A DNA stretch of 64,000 nucleotides, taken from assembly GCA_043819345.1 (NCBI GenBank), contig JBDREX010000008.1, positions 61,084 to 125,083 on the forward strand, written 5' to 3'. Positions 42,744 through 52,445 of this stretch are shown piece after piece. Positions within the stretch are counted from its first letter, which is position 1. Every line of letters begins with the position of its first letter. The notes under the pieces were generated by a model. It was not told the DNA's origin. It did not search any database and worked only from the letters and a program-made list of their open reading frames with translations. Source of the DNA: CAYRDK01 sp043819345. Lineage in GTDB: Bacteria > Omnitrophota > Gorgyraeia > Velamenicoccales > Velamenicoccaceae. Made by a program: the position numbers and the translations under genes.

Positions 42744-43328
42744 ATGCCCGGCAACCGTAGATCAATGCGTTTAAAATATTACGATTACGCGCAACAGGGC
42801 GCGTATTTCGTGACGGTGTGTGTCAATGACCGAAAATGCGTTTTTGGTGACGTGTTGAATGACAATATGGTATTGAATGATGCCGGGAAAATGGTTGATA
42901 AATGGTGGCGTGAATTATCAAAAAAATATAATGTGGTTCTAATTGACGAACATAAGATAATGCCGAACCATTTGCATGGAATAATTGTGATTGTTGATCA
43001 ATGTAACGTAGGGGCGGACCTATGTGTCCGCCCTGTTAATGGTAACAATGGTTACGCGAACAATAATAATATGGAAATTGTTAAAGGGCGCACACGCAGG
43101 TGCGCCCCTACGCCGATGATTGGAACGATTGTGCAATGGTTTAAAACGATGTCAACAAACGAATATATAAGAAATGTCAAAACCAACAATTGGCCGCCAT
43201 TTATTATCCGCCTCTGGCAACGGAATTATTACGAACATGTTATTCGCGATGAATCCGATCTTGTTCGTATTCGGGAATATATCGTCAACAATCCCGTTCA
43301 TTGGGAAAGAGACGAATATTATGCGTAG
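42744..43328 (+). CDS. RAYT (REP-associated tyrosine) transposase
   Basis: 194 residues, IS200-like Y1 transposase domesticated to REP-type palindromes. YFVTVCVNDRKCVFG at about residue 22 and the HUH metal site IMPNHLHGIIVI (about 72-83) are canonical, with a C-terminal LWQRNYYEHVIRDESDL helix carrying the catalytic tyrosine. Between about residues 89 and 123 the frame passes through two GTAGGGGC palindromes (GADLCVRP and GRTRRCAPT). A third palindrome lies 17 bp upstream. Appears intact; a remnant copy is at 25562-25833. Confidence 0.92.
   Translation: MPGNRRSMRLKYYDYAQQGAYFVTVCVNDRKCVFGDVLNDNMVLNDAGKMVDKWWRELSKKYNVVLIDEHKIMPNHLHGIIVIVDQCNVGADLCVRPVNGNNGYANNNNMEIVKGRTRRCAPTPMIGTIVQWFKTMSTNEYIRNVKTNNWPPFIIRLWQRNYYEHVIRDESDLVRIREYIVNNPVHWERDEYYA
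43008..43111. repeat. Opposed pair of GTAGGGGC palindromes inside the transposase gene
   Basis: Plus-orientation palindrome 43008-43033 (stem GGGCGGAC/GTCCGCCC) and minus-orientation 43086-43111 (stem GGGCGCAC/GTGCGCCC, ending CTAC). The 52 bp between are AT-rich and encode mostly asparagine. The pair has the same relative position and orientation as in the remnant copy. Confidence 0.85.
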
Positions 43329-43384
43329 GAGAGATTGTAAATTATTTTTGAAATATGCGAAGATAATAACATACAGGAGACCAT

Positions 43385-44485
43385 ATGAACGATCCACGGA
43401 TTGAAAAACTTGCAGGGATTTTAGTAAATTATTCAACACAGGTAAAAAAGGGTGATGTTGTGGTGATTGATTTCAGCGGTATGCGGGCGTTGCCGTTGGT
43501 CAAAACTATTTATGAGTTGTGCCTGAAAAATGGCGCGCGCGCTGTTGAGTATAATTATTCTTCTGAAGATCTGGCAAAGAGTTTTTACACTCTGGCCAAG
43601 GATGATCAGTTAACATATTTTCCTCAGCATCGCATGGATATCATGAGAAAAGCGACTGTTTATATCGGGATTAACTCTATTGAAAATACTCAGCAGTTTG
43701 CCAATATTGATCTGTCCAAAGTGGTCAAGCGCGAGAAAATCATGCGGCCGATTATCAACCGGCGCGTGGAACATACGCGCTGGGTGATTACACGGTTTCC
43801 GAGTATCGGCTTGGCACAGGATGCCAAAATGACGTTGGAAGAGTTTGAGGATTTTTATTTTAAGGCTTGCAATATTGACTGGGCGTCTTTTGCCAAAAAG
43901 ATTACGCATCTTTGGAAATTATTTAATAAAACGTCTCAGGTGCGCATTGCTTCATCTGATACGGATTTGACGTTTTCGATTAAAGGGATCCCGGCAGTAA
44001 AAAGCGAAGGGCTGCGCAATATGCCGGATGGCGAGGTATTTACATCTCCTGTGAAAGATTCCGTTGAAGGGTATATCCGGTATAATACGCCGTCGTTTTA
44101 TCACGGGAAAGAGTTTAACGGAGTGAGGTTTGAATTTAAGAAGGGAAAGATTGTTAAGGCTACAACGGAGATTGGTTCCAATAGTGATCTTAACAAAATA
44201 TTAGATACGGATGATGGAGCCCGATATATCGGTGAATTCGCGTTCGGATTAAATAAAAATATCAATCGGCCTATGAAGAATATTCTTTTTGATGAAAAAA
44301 TTACCGGGTCGGTTCATTTTACTCCGGGACAGGCGTATAAGGACGCCGATAACGGAAACCGTTCCAGTGTTCATTGGGATTTGGTTAAGATATTAAAAGG
44401 TGATGGGGAGATTTATTTTGATGGTAAGCTGATTCAAAAGGATGGCAGGTTTGTTGTTAAGGAGCTGAAGGGGTTAAACATATAG
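43385..44485 (+). CDS. M29-family aminopeptidase (AmpS/PepS type)
   Basis: 366 residues, about normal for the family. Cytoplasmic metallo-aminopeptidase. The conserved M29 regions are present: a MPDGEVFTSP metal-ligand loop (about 217-226), an EGYIRYNTPSFYHGKEFNGVR strand pair, IGEFAFGLNKNI, and SSVHWDLVKI with the histidine ligand. An AGGAG lies 6 nt before the ATG. It follows the transposase and shows no sign of disruption. Confidence 0.88.
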   Translation: MNDPRIEKLAGILVNYSTQVKKGDVVVIDFSGMRALPLVKTIYELCLKNGARAVEYNYSSEDLAKSFYTLAKDDQLTYFPQHRMDIMRKATVYIGINSIENTQQFANIDLSKVVKREKIMRPIINRRVEHTRWVITRFPSIGLAQDAKMTLEEFEDFYFKACNIDWASFAKKITHLWKLFNKTSQVRIASSDTDLTFSIKGIPAVKSEGLRNMPDGEVFTSPVKDSVEGYIRYNTPSFYHGKEFNGVRFEFKKGKIVKATTEIGSNSDLNKILDTDDGARYIGEFAFGLNKNINRPMKNILFDEKITGSVHFTPGQAYKDADNGNRSSVHWDLVKILKGDGEIYFDGKLIQKDGRFVVKELKGLNI

Positions 44486-44544
44486 TAAACGTTGGCATTG
44501 TAGAGGAAAAATACCCAATTATAGATAATGTTAAGGAGCTTGAG

Positions 44545-45231
44545 ATGGATACGAGTACAGTGGATGTTATGAAAAGTAAGACGCTCAGGAGTATTGAACA
44601 AAAGATGGAAACCGTTGAACCGGGGTCATTGCGTTATAACGTTTTGGATGCCGTGAAGTCTTTTAAGGCTTCCTGGATTGCTTTAGGACAGATCCTTTAT
44701 TCGGTTTATAAAGATAAGATCTTTAAAGAATGGGGTTATTTGACGTTTGAAGCTTATTGTAAGGCAGAGCTTGGCCTTCAGAAACAAACAGCATCTAAGT
44801 TGTTGCATTCTTATTATTTCTTAGAAAAGCATGAGCCGCAGTTTCTGAAAGATGTGCAATCCCAGGGAACAGTTAATCCCAAATCTATTCCAACGGTTGA
44901 CGCGGTGAATGTGCTGCGTCTGGTTGCCAACAATAAAGAGCTGACAGAGGATGATTATCAGGAATTTAAGAAGAGTGTTTTTGAGCAGGGAAAAGAGGGT
45001 AAAGAGGTTAAAAAGCAAGTGGGTTTAAGGCTGCGTTCTTTGCGGGAAGAAGAGGATCCTCAAAAAGCCAGAGAGATTCGCAGAATCAGCGCTTTAAAGC
45101 GGCTTTTTTCTACCGCAAAAACCCTTCAGAAAGAACTGATGCATGGGAACTTTATTACAGATAAGACAGCTAAAGAACTGGAGCGTTTTTTGGCATGCCT
45201 GCAAAGCGAGATTGGTGATGCTGATGCGTGA
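44545..45231 (+). CDS. Unknown protein with KfrA/DUF3102-like helical region
   Basis: 228 residues, highly helical and charged, no membrane segment. A region around residues 50-95 (ALGQILYSVYKDKIFKEWGY then EAYCKAELGLQKQTASKLLH) resembles the recognisable 'gyltFeaYce.eLglqkqtAskLl' segment of some plasmid/phage-type DNA-binding proteins. That comparison is from memory and weak. The C-terminal part is basic coiled coil. AGGAG precedes the ATG. A DNA-related role is only a guess. Confidence 0.65.
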   Translation: MDTSTVDVMKSKTLRSIEQKMETVEPGSLRYNVLDAVKSFKASWIALGQILYSVYKDKIFKEWGYLTFEAYCKAELGLQKQTASKLLHSYYFLEKHEPQFLKDVQSQGTVNPKSIPTVDAVNVLRLVANNKELTEDDYQEFKKSVFEQGKEGKEVKKQVGLRLRSLREEEDPQKAREIRRISALKRLFSTAKTLQKELMHGNFITDKTAKELERFLACLQSEIGDADA

Positions 45232-45334
45232 TTACCTGTGAAAGACATTTTTCGCGTCTTTTTTACGAAATAATATGACTATAACGCGCGGCTAAGAAAG
45301 AATTTAACACTGTTTTAATAATATTTAATTATTC

Positions 45335-45363
45335 TTGACTAAAATATCTCAAAAGTGTATACT
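45335..45363 (+). promoter_or_regulatory. Promoter of rpsO-pnp
   Basis: TTGACT (45335-45340), 17-bp spacer, TATACT (45358-45363). A roughly 80-nt leader follows, in which S15 could bind to regulate its own synthesis, as known in several bacteria. I see no decisive pseudoknot. Confidence 0.75.
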
Positions 45364-45452
45364 ATTGCACTAATTGAAGAAGAGAATGCAAAAGCCTCAT
45401 GGGTAGGCTTATATTGAAAACATATGTGTTTCGTATTTGAGGAGGTGTAGCT

Positions 45453-45722
45453 TTGGTGTTAGAACTTACTAAAAAGAAAGAAATTATAGAAAATTACAAG
45501 ATGCATGCTAAAGATACAGGGTCATCTTTTGTACAGATTGCCCTTTTGACGGAAAGAATCAATCATTTATCTAAGCATTTTGAACAGCATAAAAAGGATC
45601 ATCATTCCCGCCAGGGGCTGTTGAAAATGGTCAGTACACGTCGACGTCTACTCGCTTATCTGAAAAAGACGGATACGAAAAAATATGAAGCAATCCTTAC
45701 GAAACTAGGGCTGCGCAAATAA
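45453..45722 (+). CDS. rpsO: 30S ribosomal protein S15
   Basis: About 89 residues. HAKDTGSSFVQIALLTERINHLSKHF and HHSRQGLLKMVSTRRRLLAYL are standard S15. Start is TTG 45453 (7 nt after GGAGG) or GTG 45456 (10 nt after). pnp follows after 22 bp, the widely conserved rpsO-pnp order. Confidence 0.97.
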   Translation: MVLELTKKKEIIENYKMHAKDTGSSFVQIALLTERINHLSKHFEQHKKDHHSRQGLLKMVSTRRRLLAYLKKTDTKKYEAILTKLGLRK

Positions 45723-45744
45723 TTATAATAAGAAAAGGAAGATT

Positions 45745-47829
45745 ATGTCTATTGAGAGAGTTAGTGTTTCCTTCGGAAACAGTGAAATAGTTTTAGAAAC
45801 AGGAAAAATGGCCAAACAGGCTGATGCGTCTGTGACAGTTCAAATGGGCCAGACCATCGTATTAGTTACGGCATGTGTTTCTAAGCAAATTAGGGAAGGT
45901 ATCGATTTTTTTCCTCTGATGGTTGAATATAAGGAAAAAACGTACGCGGCAGGCAGGATTCCCGGGGGATTTTTTAAGCGCGAAGGGAGACCTTCTGAAA
46001 GCGAGATTTTGATTTCCCGATTGATTGATAGGCCTATCCGTCCTTTATTTCTAAAAGATTTTAAGAATGATGTTCAGGTTACGGCGATGGTTCTTTCCAG
46101 CGATGCTGAGAATGACCCTGATATTCTTGCTGTTATTGGCGCTTCAGCTGCGCTATCCATATCTTGTGCTCCTTTTAATGGACCTTTAGGTGCCTGCAGA
46201 GTGGGTAGAGTAGATGGAGAGTTTGTTCTGAATCCTACGTATGCACAGCGTGAAACCAGTGATCTTGATCTCATCGTTGTTGGCAATGAAGAGAAAGTTA
46301 TTATGATCGAGGGAGAAGCGTTGCAGTTAGAAGAGTCGGTTGTCTTAGATGGCCTCAAATATGGGCATGAGCAATTGAAGGCATCCATTAAGGCTCAGAA
46401 AGAACTCATAGAAAAAATTAAGCCTACTAAGATGTCTTATGAAGCGAAAGCTATTGATGAGATTCTTTTGAAGAACCTCAAATCTTTGTATATGGGTAAG
46501 ATTAAGGAAATTTGTAAGATTAACCAGAAAGAAGCGCGTCAGGAAGCTTCGCAGATTTTATATAGAGAAGCCTGTGACAAGCTTTTAGGTGAAGAGGACT
46601 ATTGTGATGTAGAGATTAAGGAAGTCCTGGAGAAAATAGAAGAGCAGGAAGTTCGTAGGTTGATTTTGGAAGAAGGCTTGAGAGCTGATGGTAGGGCTAT
46701 TGATGAGATCAGGCAAATTACTTGTGAAATTGCTGTTCTTCCAAGGACACACGGATCTGCGCTTTTTACAAGGGGCCAGACACAGAGCTTGGGTGTAGTG
46801 ACTTTGGGTACACGTGTAGATGAGCAGATGATTGAAGCCTTGGAAGGTAAGTCCTATAAGAAATTTATGCTTCATTATAATTTTCCGCCTTTTAGTGTTG
46901 GCGAAGTTAAGCCTCTTCGTGGCCCAGGTAGAAGAGAAATTGGGCATGGTGCTTTAGCGGAGAAAGCTTTGAAGGCTGTTATGCCTAGCGCAGAAGAGTT
47001 TCCTTATACGGTTCGTGTTGTTTCAGAAATTTTAGAATCTAATGGTTCTTCCAGTATGGCGACTGTTTGTGCCGCAGTGCTTTCGTTGATGGATGCGGGC
47101 GTGCCTATTAAGCAGCCTGTGGCTGGGGTTGCGTTAGGGTTGATTCAGGATGGCTCTAAATATGTTATTCTATCGGATATCGCAGGCTTAGAAGATCATT
47201 GTGGCGATATGGATTTTAAGGTGGCTGGTACCACGAAAGGTATTACGGCTATACAAATGGATTTAAAAATTGGTGGCATTACTTTGGATTTTGCTGCTGA
47301 AGTTCTCCAGAGGGCTTTGAAAGGGAGAACCCATGTTCTTGGTAAAATGGGTGAAGTGATTACTTCTCCGAAGCAGGAGCTTTCTGAGTACGCACCTCGT
47401 ATTATTAAGTTTAAGATTAATCAGGAGCGTATAGGTGATCTTATTGGCCCTGGTGGTAAAAATATTCGTAAGATTATTGAGCTTACCGGTGTTGCTATTG
47501 ATGTTGAAGATGATGGCAGTGTTTTGGTCTCATCCAGTGACAGTGAAGCTTCGTCTCGCGCTATTGATATGATTAAAGGATTGACGGAAGACGTGGAAGT
47601 CGGTAGAATCTATAAGGGGAAAGTTAAGCGTATTATGAATTTTGGGGCTTTCTGCGAAATTCTACCAAACAAAGAAGGTTTGTGCCATGTTTCTGAGCTT
47701 TCTGATAAATATGTGAAAAATGTCGACGAGGTTGTCAAGGTCGGTGACGAAATTACGGTAAAAGTAATCGGCATTGATGAGTTAGGGCGCATAAATCTAA
47801 GTAAAAAACAGGCTGAAAAAAACTCGTAA
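45745..47829 (+). CDS. pnp: Polynucleotide phosphorylase
   Basis: 3'-5' phosphorolytic exoribonuclease of the degradosome. 694 residues. Two RNase PH domains (first about 10-140, second about 310-540 with SNGSSSMATVCAAVLSLMDAG and GLEDHCGDMDFKVAGT), then KH (DLIGPGGKNIRKI) and S1 (MNFGAFCEILPNKEGLCHVSEL). Normal length and complete. Confidence 0.98.
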   Translation: MSIERVSVSFGNSEIVLETGKMAKQADASVTVQMGQTIVLVTACVSKQIREGIDFFPLMVEYKEKTYAAGRIPGGFFKREGRPSESEILISRLIDRPIRPLFLKDFKNDVQVTAMVLSSDAENDPDILAVIGASAALSISCAPFNGPLGACRVGRVDGEFVLNPTYAQRETSDLDLIVVGNEEKVIMIEGEALQLEESVVLDGLKYGHEQLKASIKAQKELIEKIKPTKMSYEAKAIDEILLKNLKSLYMGKIKEICKINQKEARQEASQILYREACDKLLGEEDYCDVEIKEVLEKIEEQEVRRLILEEGLRADGRAIDEIRQITCEIAVLPRTHGSALFTRGQTQSLGVVTLGTRVDEQMIEALEGKSYKKFMLHYNFPPFSVGEVKPLRGPGRREIGHGALAEKALKAVMPSAEEFPYTVRVVSEILESNGSSSMATVCAAVLSLMDAGVPIKQPVAGVALGLIQDGSKYVILSDIAGLEDHCGDMDFKVAGTTKGITAIQMDLKIGGITLDFAAEVLQRALKGRTHVLGKMGEVITSPKQELSEYAPRIIKFKINQERIGDLIGPGGKNIRKIIELTGVAIDVEDDGSVLVSSSDSEASSRAIDMIKGLTEDVEVGRIYKGKVKRIMNFGAFCEILPNKEGLCHVSELSDKYVKNVDEVVKVGDEITVKVIGIDELGRINLSKKQAEKNS

Positions 47830-47919
47830 AAGGGGTGTTTTTTAGAGAGCGCTAAATAGATTCCTTCTTGGCATAAGGGGTGTTACAAGTGTCTCTAATA
47901 GATCACTCCCACATTTTCT

Positions 47920-50124
47920 ATGAAGAAGGAACATGTTTATGAAATTTCCGGTATTTTTGTCTTTGCGGCTACCGCGCTTGTTTTTTTGAGTTTTGTTTCT
48001 TATCATCCGTCAGATCTATCTTTTTACACATCACATCCTTATTTTCCGCCAAAAAACCTCATTAACTTATTTGGTTCTTTTTTGTCTGGGGTCTTTTTCT
48101 TTGTTTTTGGATGGGCATCTTATTTGATGCCCATTTTTTTATTTTTATGGGGGTTGAAATTTATTCGCCATGAAAAAATCAGGGCAAATGTTGTTAAAAT
48201 ATTGGGTTTTTTAGTGTTGACAGTAGCTTTTAGTTCTTTTTTAGGGATGCTTCTATCTAGTGATTCTACGGTTCGATTTTCTCGAGGTGGTATTGTTGGG
48301 CTGGTTTTTTCGGATTTTTTAATCAATTATTTTGGAAGAACTGGGGCTTATGTCATTTTATTTATGCTGGCAGTGTTGTCCTTGCCTTTGATCGGCGAAA
48401 TATTGGTTTTTCCTTTTGTAACGAGGTTTTTTGAGTCTGTTGTTGCCCGTTTTCAAAATACTAAAGTTGTTTCTTCCCCCATTAAGGAGAAGAAAGAGAA
48501 AATATCTAAAGTATCTCCTATGGCAGGCATTTTTAGGAGCAAAAAGGCTTCTTTGACTCTGGAGGAAAAGATTGAGAGTTTTGAAGAAAAGAAAAAAGAG
48601 CCAATTAAAACTTTTGATGCAGGCCCGGTGACGATTAAAGTTGCCAAGCCCAGCGATGATGGTCGCCTAAAGGCGCAAGCCGCGGCTGTGCGGGAGATAC
48701 CTGACGAAGATTATGTTTTGCCGCATTTGGATTTATTAGAGCTCCCGCCACCTGTTTCTATGCGTCAGATCAAAGATGATTTAGCTGAAAGCGCGCGTAT
48801 TTTAGAGGAGACTTTGACGGATTTCGGTATAAGCGTGCGCGTTGCTGACATTGAGCGAGGGCCGGTTATTACAAGATATGAGCTTGAACCGGCACCGGGA
48901 GTCAAAATCGGAAAAATTGTTAGTCTTTCCGATGATATAGCTTTAACTATGAAGGCTTCGAGTGTTCGTATTGTGGCACCTATTCCAGGCAAGAACAGGG
49001 TTGGCGTTGAAGTCCCTAATACACATTCAACCATGGTTTATTTGCGAGAAGTTCTATCCTGTGATGAGTTTAGAAAATCAAAATCAAAATTAACTCTTGC
49101 TGTTGGAAAGGATACAGCCGGTAAGCCTGTCATTACTGATTTGGCTGATATGCCGCATCTTTTGATTGCTGGGACAACGGGCTCAGGTAAGACAGTCTGT
49201 GTTAATGGTATTATTCTTTCTATTCTTTTTAATGCATCTCCTCAGGATGTGAAATTTTTAATGATTGATCCAAAGATGGTCGAGCTCGTCCCTTACAATA
49301 AATTGCCGCATCTTTTGACGCCTGTTGTTACGGACCATAAAAAGGTTGCTGCAGCATTGGCCTGGGTAACTTCAGAGATGGATGAACGCTATCGATTGTT
49401 GGCAAAAGAGGGTGTTCGTAATATTGACGCGTATAATCAGAAAAAACAGAAATTACCTTATATCGTTGTTATTATTGATGAGTTGGCTGATTTAATGATG
49501 GTAGCTCGTGATCAAATAGAAAGTGCGATTGCCAGACTTGCGCAATTATCTCGCGCTGTGGGGATTCATTTGGTTTTGGCGACACAAAGGCCAAGTGTTG
49601 ATGTTATTACGGGTGTTATTAAAGCAAATTTTCCGGCGAGAATGTCATTTAAAGTGGCTTCAAAAGTTGATTCAAGAACTGTTTTAGATATGAATGGTGC
49701 CGAAAAACTTTTAGGTAGAGGCGATTTATTGTTTTTAGAACCCGGGCAGCCTAAGCCTTTGCGGGCACAGAGTTCTTATCTTAAAGATAAAGAAATTGAG
49801 AATGTATTGGATTTTATCAAAAAACAGGGTGAGCCTGTGTATGATAATTCCATTATACAGCAGCAGGAACAGACGCAATGTGGCGCCGGTGGTAATAAGG
49901 ATGAGCTCTATGATACGGCTGCGAAACTTATTATTGAAACGGGGCAGGCCTCGGTTTCTATTTTGCAGCGCAGATTAAGATTGGGCTATACAAGAGCTGC
50001 TCGGCTTATTGATATGATGCAGGATGAGGGATTAGTCGGACCTTATCGAGGGTCTAAACCAAGAGAAATACTTGTAGACAGGGAGCATTGGCTCAAAGAA
50101 CAGATACAAAAGGGAACGAGGTAA
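47920..50124 (+). CDS. ftsK: FtsK/SpoIIIE DNA translocase
   Basis: Hexameric DNA pump at the division septum. 734 residues. About four membrane helices in residues 10-175, a charged linker, then the motor with the LEPAPGVKIGKIVSLSDDIAL alpha-domain segment, Walker A AGTTGSGKTVCVN (about 418-430), Walker B YIVVIIDELADLM, and a C-terminal winged-helix gamma domain (QRRLRLGYTRAARLID) that would read chromosome-orienting KOPS-type sites. Short linker compared with E. coli. Confidence 0.96.
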   Translation: MKKEHVYEISGIFVFAATALVFLSFVSYHPSDLSFYTSHPYFPPKNLINLFGSFLSGVFFFVFGWASYLMPIFLFLWGLKFIRHEKIRANVVKILGFLVLTVAFSSFLGMLLSSDSTVRFSRGGIVGLVFSDFLINYFGRTGAYVILFMLAVLSLPLIGEILVFPFVTRFFESVVARFQNTKVVSSPIKEKKEKISKVSPMAGIFRSKKASLTLEEKIESFEEKKKEPIKTFDAGPVTIKVAKPSDDGRLKAQAAAVREIPDEDYVLPHLDLLELPPPVSMRQIKDDLAESARILEETLTDFGISVRVADIERGPVITRYELEPAPGVKIGKIVSLSDDIALTMKASSVRIVAPIPGKNRVGVEVPNTHSTMVYLREVLSCDEFRKSKSKLTLAVGKDTAGKPVITDLADMPHLLIAGTTGSGKTVCVNGIILSILFNASPQDVKFLMIDPKMVELVPYNKLPHLLTPVVTDHKKVAAALAWVTSEMDERYRLLAKEGVRNIDAYNQKKQKLPYIVVIIDELADLMMVARDQIESAIARLAQLSRAVGIHLVLATQRPSVDVITGVIKANFPARMSFKVASKVDSRTVLDMNGAEKLLGRGDLLFLEPGQPKPLRAQSSYLKDKEIENVLDFIKKQGEPVYDNSIIQQQEQTQCGAGGNKDELYDTAAKLIIETGQASVSILQRRLRLGYTRAARLIDMMQDEGLVGPYRGSKPREILVDREHWLKEQIQKGTR

Positions 50125-50126
50125 AA

Positions 50127-50942
50127 ATGGCAGAGAATAAAAATGAAAAAACTGTCGGAATAATTTTAAAGGAAACGCGTGTTGCCAGAAAAATCAGCCT
50201 AGAGGAAGTTAGTCGGCATACGAAAATCCATATGAATATCTTGAAGATGATTGAGGCCGATGAATTTAAATCTTTAGGTGCTGTTTATTCAAAAAGTTTT
50301 TTAAAGCTTTATGCGGAGTATTTAAATTTAGACCGGGATGCGCTCATTCGTCGTTTTGAGAGTGAGCAGAAGTTGGATGTTTTTTCCGGCGGTAAAAAGC
50401 TCAAAATACCAGAAGAACAGCAAATTGGGGGCATGGTACAGTTTCCGCTGGAATGGGTCAAAAAAACCGGAGCTTTGTTAAAGAATTTAAATATGAAATA
50501 CGTTATTATTATTATTTTATGTTTGCTTTCTATTATTGGGATTAGAAAATTTATCAAGGGGATGAAATCTTCGAAAAAGTCGGTTGTTGTCGCGCAGGCT
50601 TTGGATCAAAAGGCTTCTGAGAAAAAAGAAACACGCGTTGTTTCAAAAAAGGATGATACTTCAGCAAAGAAGAATACAAATGAAAAAATCGTTTTGATTA
50701 TCAGGGCAAAGCAAAAATGCTGGCTTCAGGTTAAGGTTGACGGCAAGATTGTTTTTCAGAGTATTTTAACCGATGGAGCGGCTGAAAGTTGGCAGGCTAA
50801 GGAAAAAATTGAGCTTTGGCTGGGCAATGCAGGAGGGGTTGAATTGGAGCTCAATGGCAAGCTTTTGGAGAAAATCGGCCGGCCCGGACAAACATTGAAG
50901 AACGTCGTTGTTACGCGTGATGGCCTTTCCATTCAGAAGTAA
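50127..50942 (+). CDS. RodZ-like cell-shape protein (HTH plus transmembrane plus DUF4115)
   Basis: 271 residues. An N-terminal helix-turn-helix (ILKETRVARKISLEEVSRHT with SKSFLKLYAEYLN) is followed by a single membrane helix at about residues 130-146 and a C-terminal beta domain (about 185-270: CWLQVKVDGKIVFQSIL...WQAKEKIELWLGNAGGVELELNG) as in RodZ DUF4115. RodZ links MreB to the envelope. ATG 50127 follows a GAGGT; the longer frame from 50088 overlaps ftsK and is unlikely. 50943-51098 holds no feature I can name. Confidence 0.88.
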   Translation: MAENKNEKTVGIILKETRVARKISLEEVSRHTKIHMNILKMIEADEFKSLGAVYSKSFLKLYAEYLNLDRDALIRRFESEQKLDVFSGGKKLKIPEEQQIGGMVQFPLEWVKKTGALLKNLNMKYVIIIILCLLSIIGIRKFIKGMKSSKKSVVVAQALDQKASEKKETRVVSKKDDTSAKKNTNEKIVLIIRAKQKCWLQVKVDGKIVFQSILTDGAAESWQAKEKIELWLGNAGGVELELNGKLLEKIGRPGQTLKNVVVTRDGLSIQK

Positions 50943-51098
50943 TTGATTAGCTGATAAATCATTAGGTTTTCATCTGACAGAATGCGGCTAACGCGTGGTA
51001 TCTATTGTTTTGGTGATAGCTTCGCTTTAAAACCCGTCTTTAATCTGCTTTTGGTAATACTGACAGGAATTTTCTAAGCAGAGTTTTGTTTAAATCTT

Positions 51099-52445
51099 AT
51101 GGGATCATACAGGAATAAAAAATACATGAGAGCTGATTTGTCCCCAAGTTTTAAGGGAGAGCGGGTCAACATTATCAGTTTGGGTTGCTCTCGGAATCTT
51201 GTTGATTCTGAAAAGATTTTAGGTGATATCAAACGTCTTGGGGCAACTATTACAGCGGTTGAAAAAGCCACAGTTGTTTTTCTTAACACTTGTGCTTTTA
51301 CGCAAGATGCAAAAAAACAATCTTTGGAAGCCATCTTTGACCTTATTGATTTAAAGAAGAAGAGAAAGATTAAAAAGATTTTTGTTTGTGGGTGTCTGGT
51401 TAAAAGGTATCCATCTATCCTGAAAGATAGTTTTAAGGAAGTGGATGGTTTTATGGGCCTTGCTGATTTCAAAAAGATTTTTGATCCGGAGACAAGATTA
51501 ACGCCTTACCATTTTGCTTATTTGAAAATTTCTGAAGGGTGTACGAATTGTTGTAGTTTTTGTGCTATTCCTGCCATAAAAGGGCCTTTAAGAAGCAGGA
51601 AAATTTCAGCTATTCTTGATGAGGTGAGATTTTTGGAAGACCAGGGTGTTGCTGAGCTTAATATTGTTGGCCAGGATACAACATTATATGGGATGGATTT
51701 ACAAAAGAGCTCTTTCTCATCTAAAAATAAAAAGTTACGAGGTGCCGGATTAGTGAACCTCGTAGAAAAGATATTAAAAGTGAGCCGGATACCATGGGTA
51801 AGGCTTTTGTATCTACATCCTTTAGGGGTATCAAAAGATCTGATGGATTTGATAGCTTCGCAGAAGAGGGTGTGTTCCTACGTTGATTTGCCATTGCAGC
51901 ATATCAATGATAGGATTCTTTCGTTGATGAATCGCGGGGTAAGTAGAGAATTTATAGTGCGCTTGATTGAGCAGATAAGAAAAAGAATTCCCGATATTAC
52001 CTTAAGAACAACTTTCATTGTTGGGTTTCCGTCGGAAACAAAAAAAGAATTTCTTGAGCTGATGAATTTTGTTAAGGTTGTTCGGTTTGATAAATTGGGG
52101 GTTCTTGCGTATTCCCGTGAAGATGGGACGCGGGCTTATAATTTTAAAAAGCAATTGGTTGAAGAAGTAAAAAAAAGGCGTTATGATACATTAATGTCTT
52201 TGCAAAGAGATATTTCTTCGGATATTTTAAAATTTTTTCAAGGAAAGATTGTTGATGTTCTTGTAGACGAAAAGAAAAAGTCCGGTTCTAGTTGTGCTTA
52301 TGTAGGGCGGATGCAGACTGATGCGCCAGAGGCAGATGGGAATGTTTTTTTACGCGCAAAAAAGCCGATATCGGTTGGGAGCATTGTTAAGGCCCGGATT
52401 ATAAAGAGTTATGAATATGATGTAGAAGGGGAAGTTATTGAATGA
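51099..52445 (+). CDS. rimO: Ribosomal protein S12 methylthiotransferase RimO
   Basis: Radical-SAM enzyme that adds methylthio to Asp89-type residue of S12. 448 residues. UPF0004 domain with ISLGCSRNLVDSEKI (Cys), FLNTCAF and VCGCLVKR for one cluster, radical-SAM CTNCCSFCAIP (CxxxCxxC), and a C-terminal TRAM domain. The product choice RimO over MiaB rests on SLGCSRNLVDSE. The start may be ATG 51126. pgsA overlaps its stop by 4 bp. Confidence 0.93.
   Translation: MGSYRNKKYMRADLSPSFKGERVNIISLGCSRNLVDSEKILGDIKRLGATITAVEKATVVFLNTCAFTQDAKKQSLEAIFDLIDLKKKRKIKKIFVCGCLVKRYPSILKDSFKEVDGFMGLADFKKIFDPETRLTPYHFAYLKISEGCTNCCSFCAIPAIKGPLRSRKISAILDEVRFLEDQGVAELNIVGQDTTLYGMDLQKSSFSSKNKKLRGAGLVNLVEKILKVSRIPWVRLLYLHPLGVSKDLMDLIASQKRVCSYVDLPLQHINDRILSLMNRGVSREFIVRLIEQIRKRIPDITLRTTFIVGFPSETKKEFLELMNFVKVVRFDKLGVLAYSREDGTRAYNFKKQLVEEVKKRRYDTLMSLQRDISSDILKFFQGKIVDVLVDEKKKSGSSCAYVGRMQTDAPEADGNVFLRAKKPISVGSIVKARIIKSYEYDVEGEVIE

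Noticed and set aside
43174..43404. Plus-strand 76-codon ORF overlapping the transposase 3' end
   Set aside because: Out-of-frame shadow of the RAYT gene running into the aminopeptidase leader.
46585..46947. Minus-strand 120-codon ORF opposite pnp
   Set aside because: Antisense to a highly conserved domain; no independent signals.
50088..50126. Longer RodZ-like start overlapping ftsK
   Set aside because: ATG 50127 with an upstream GAGGT precedes the recognisable HTH domain.
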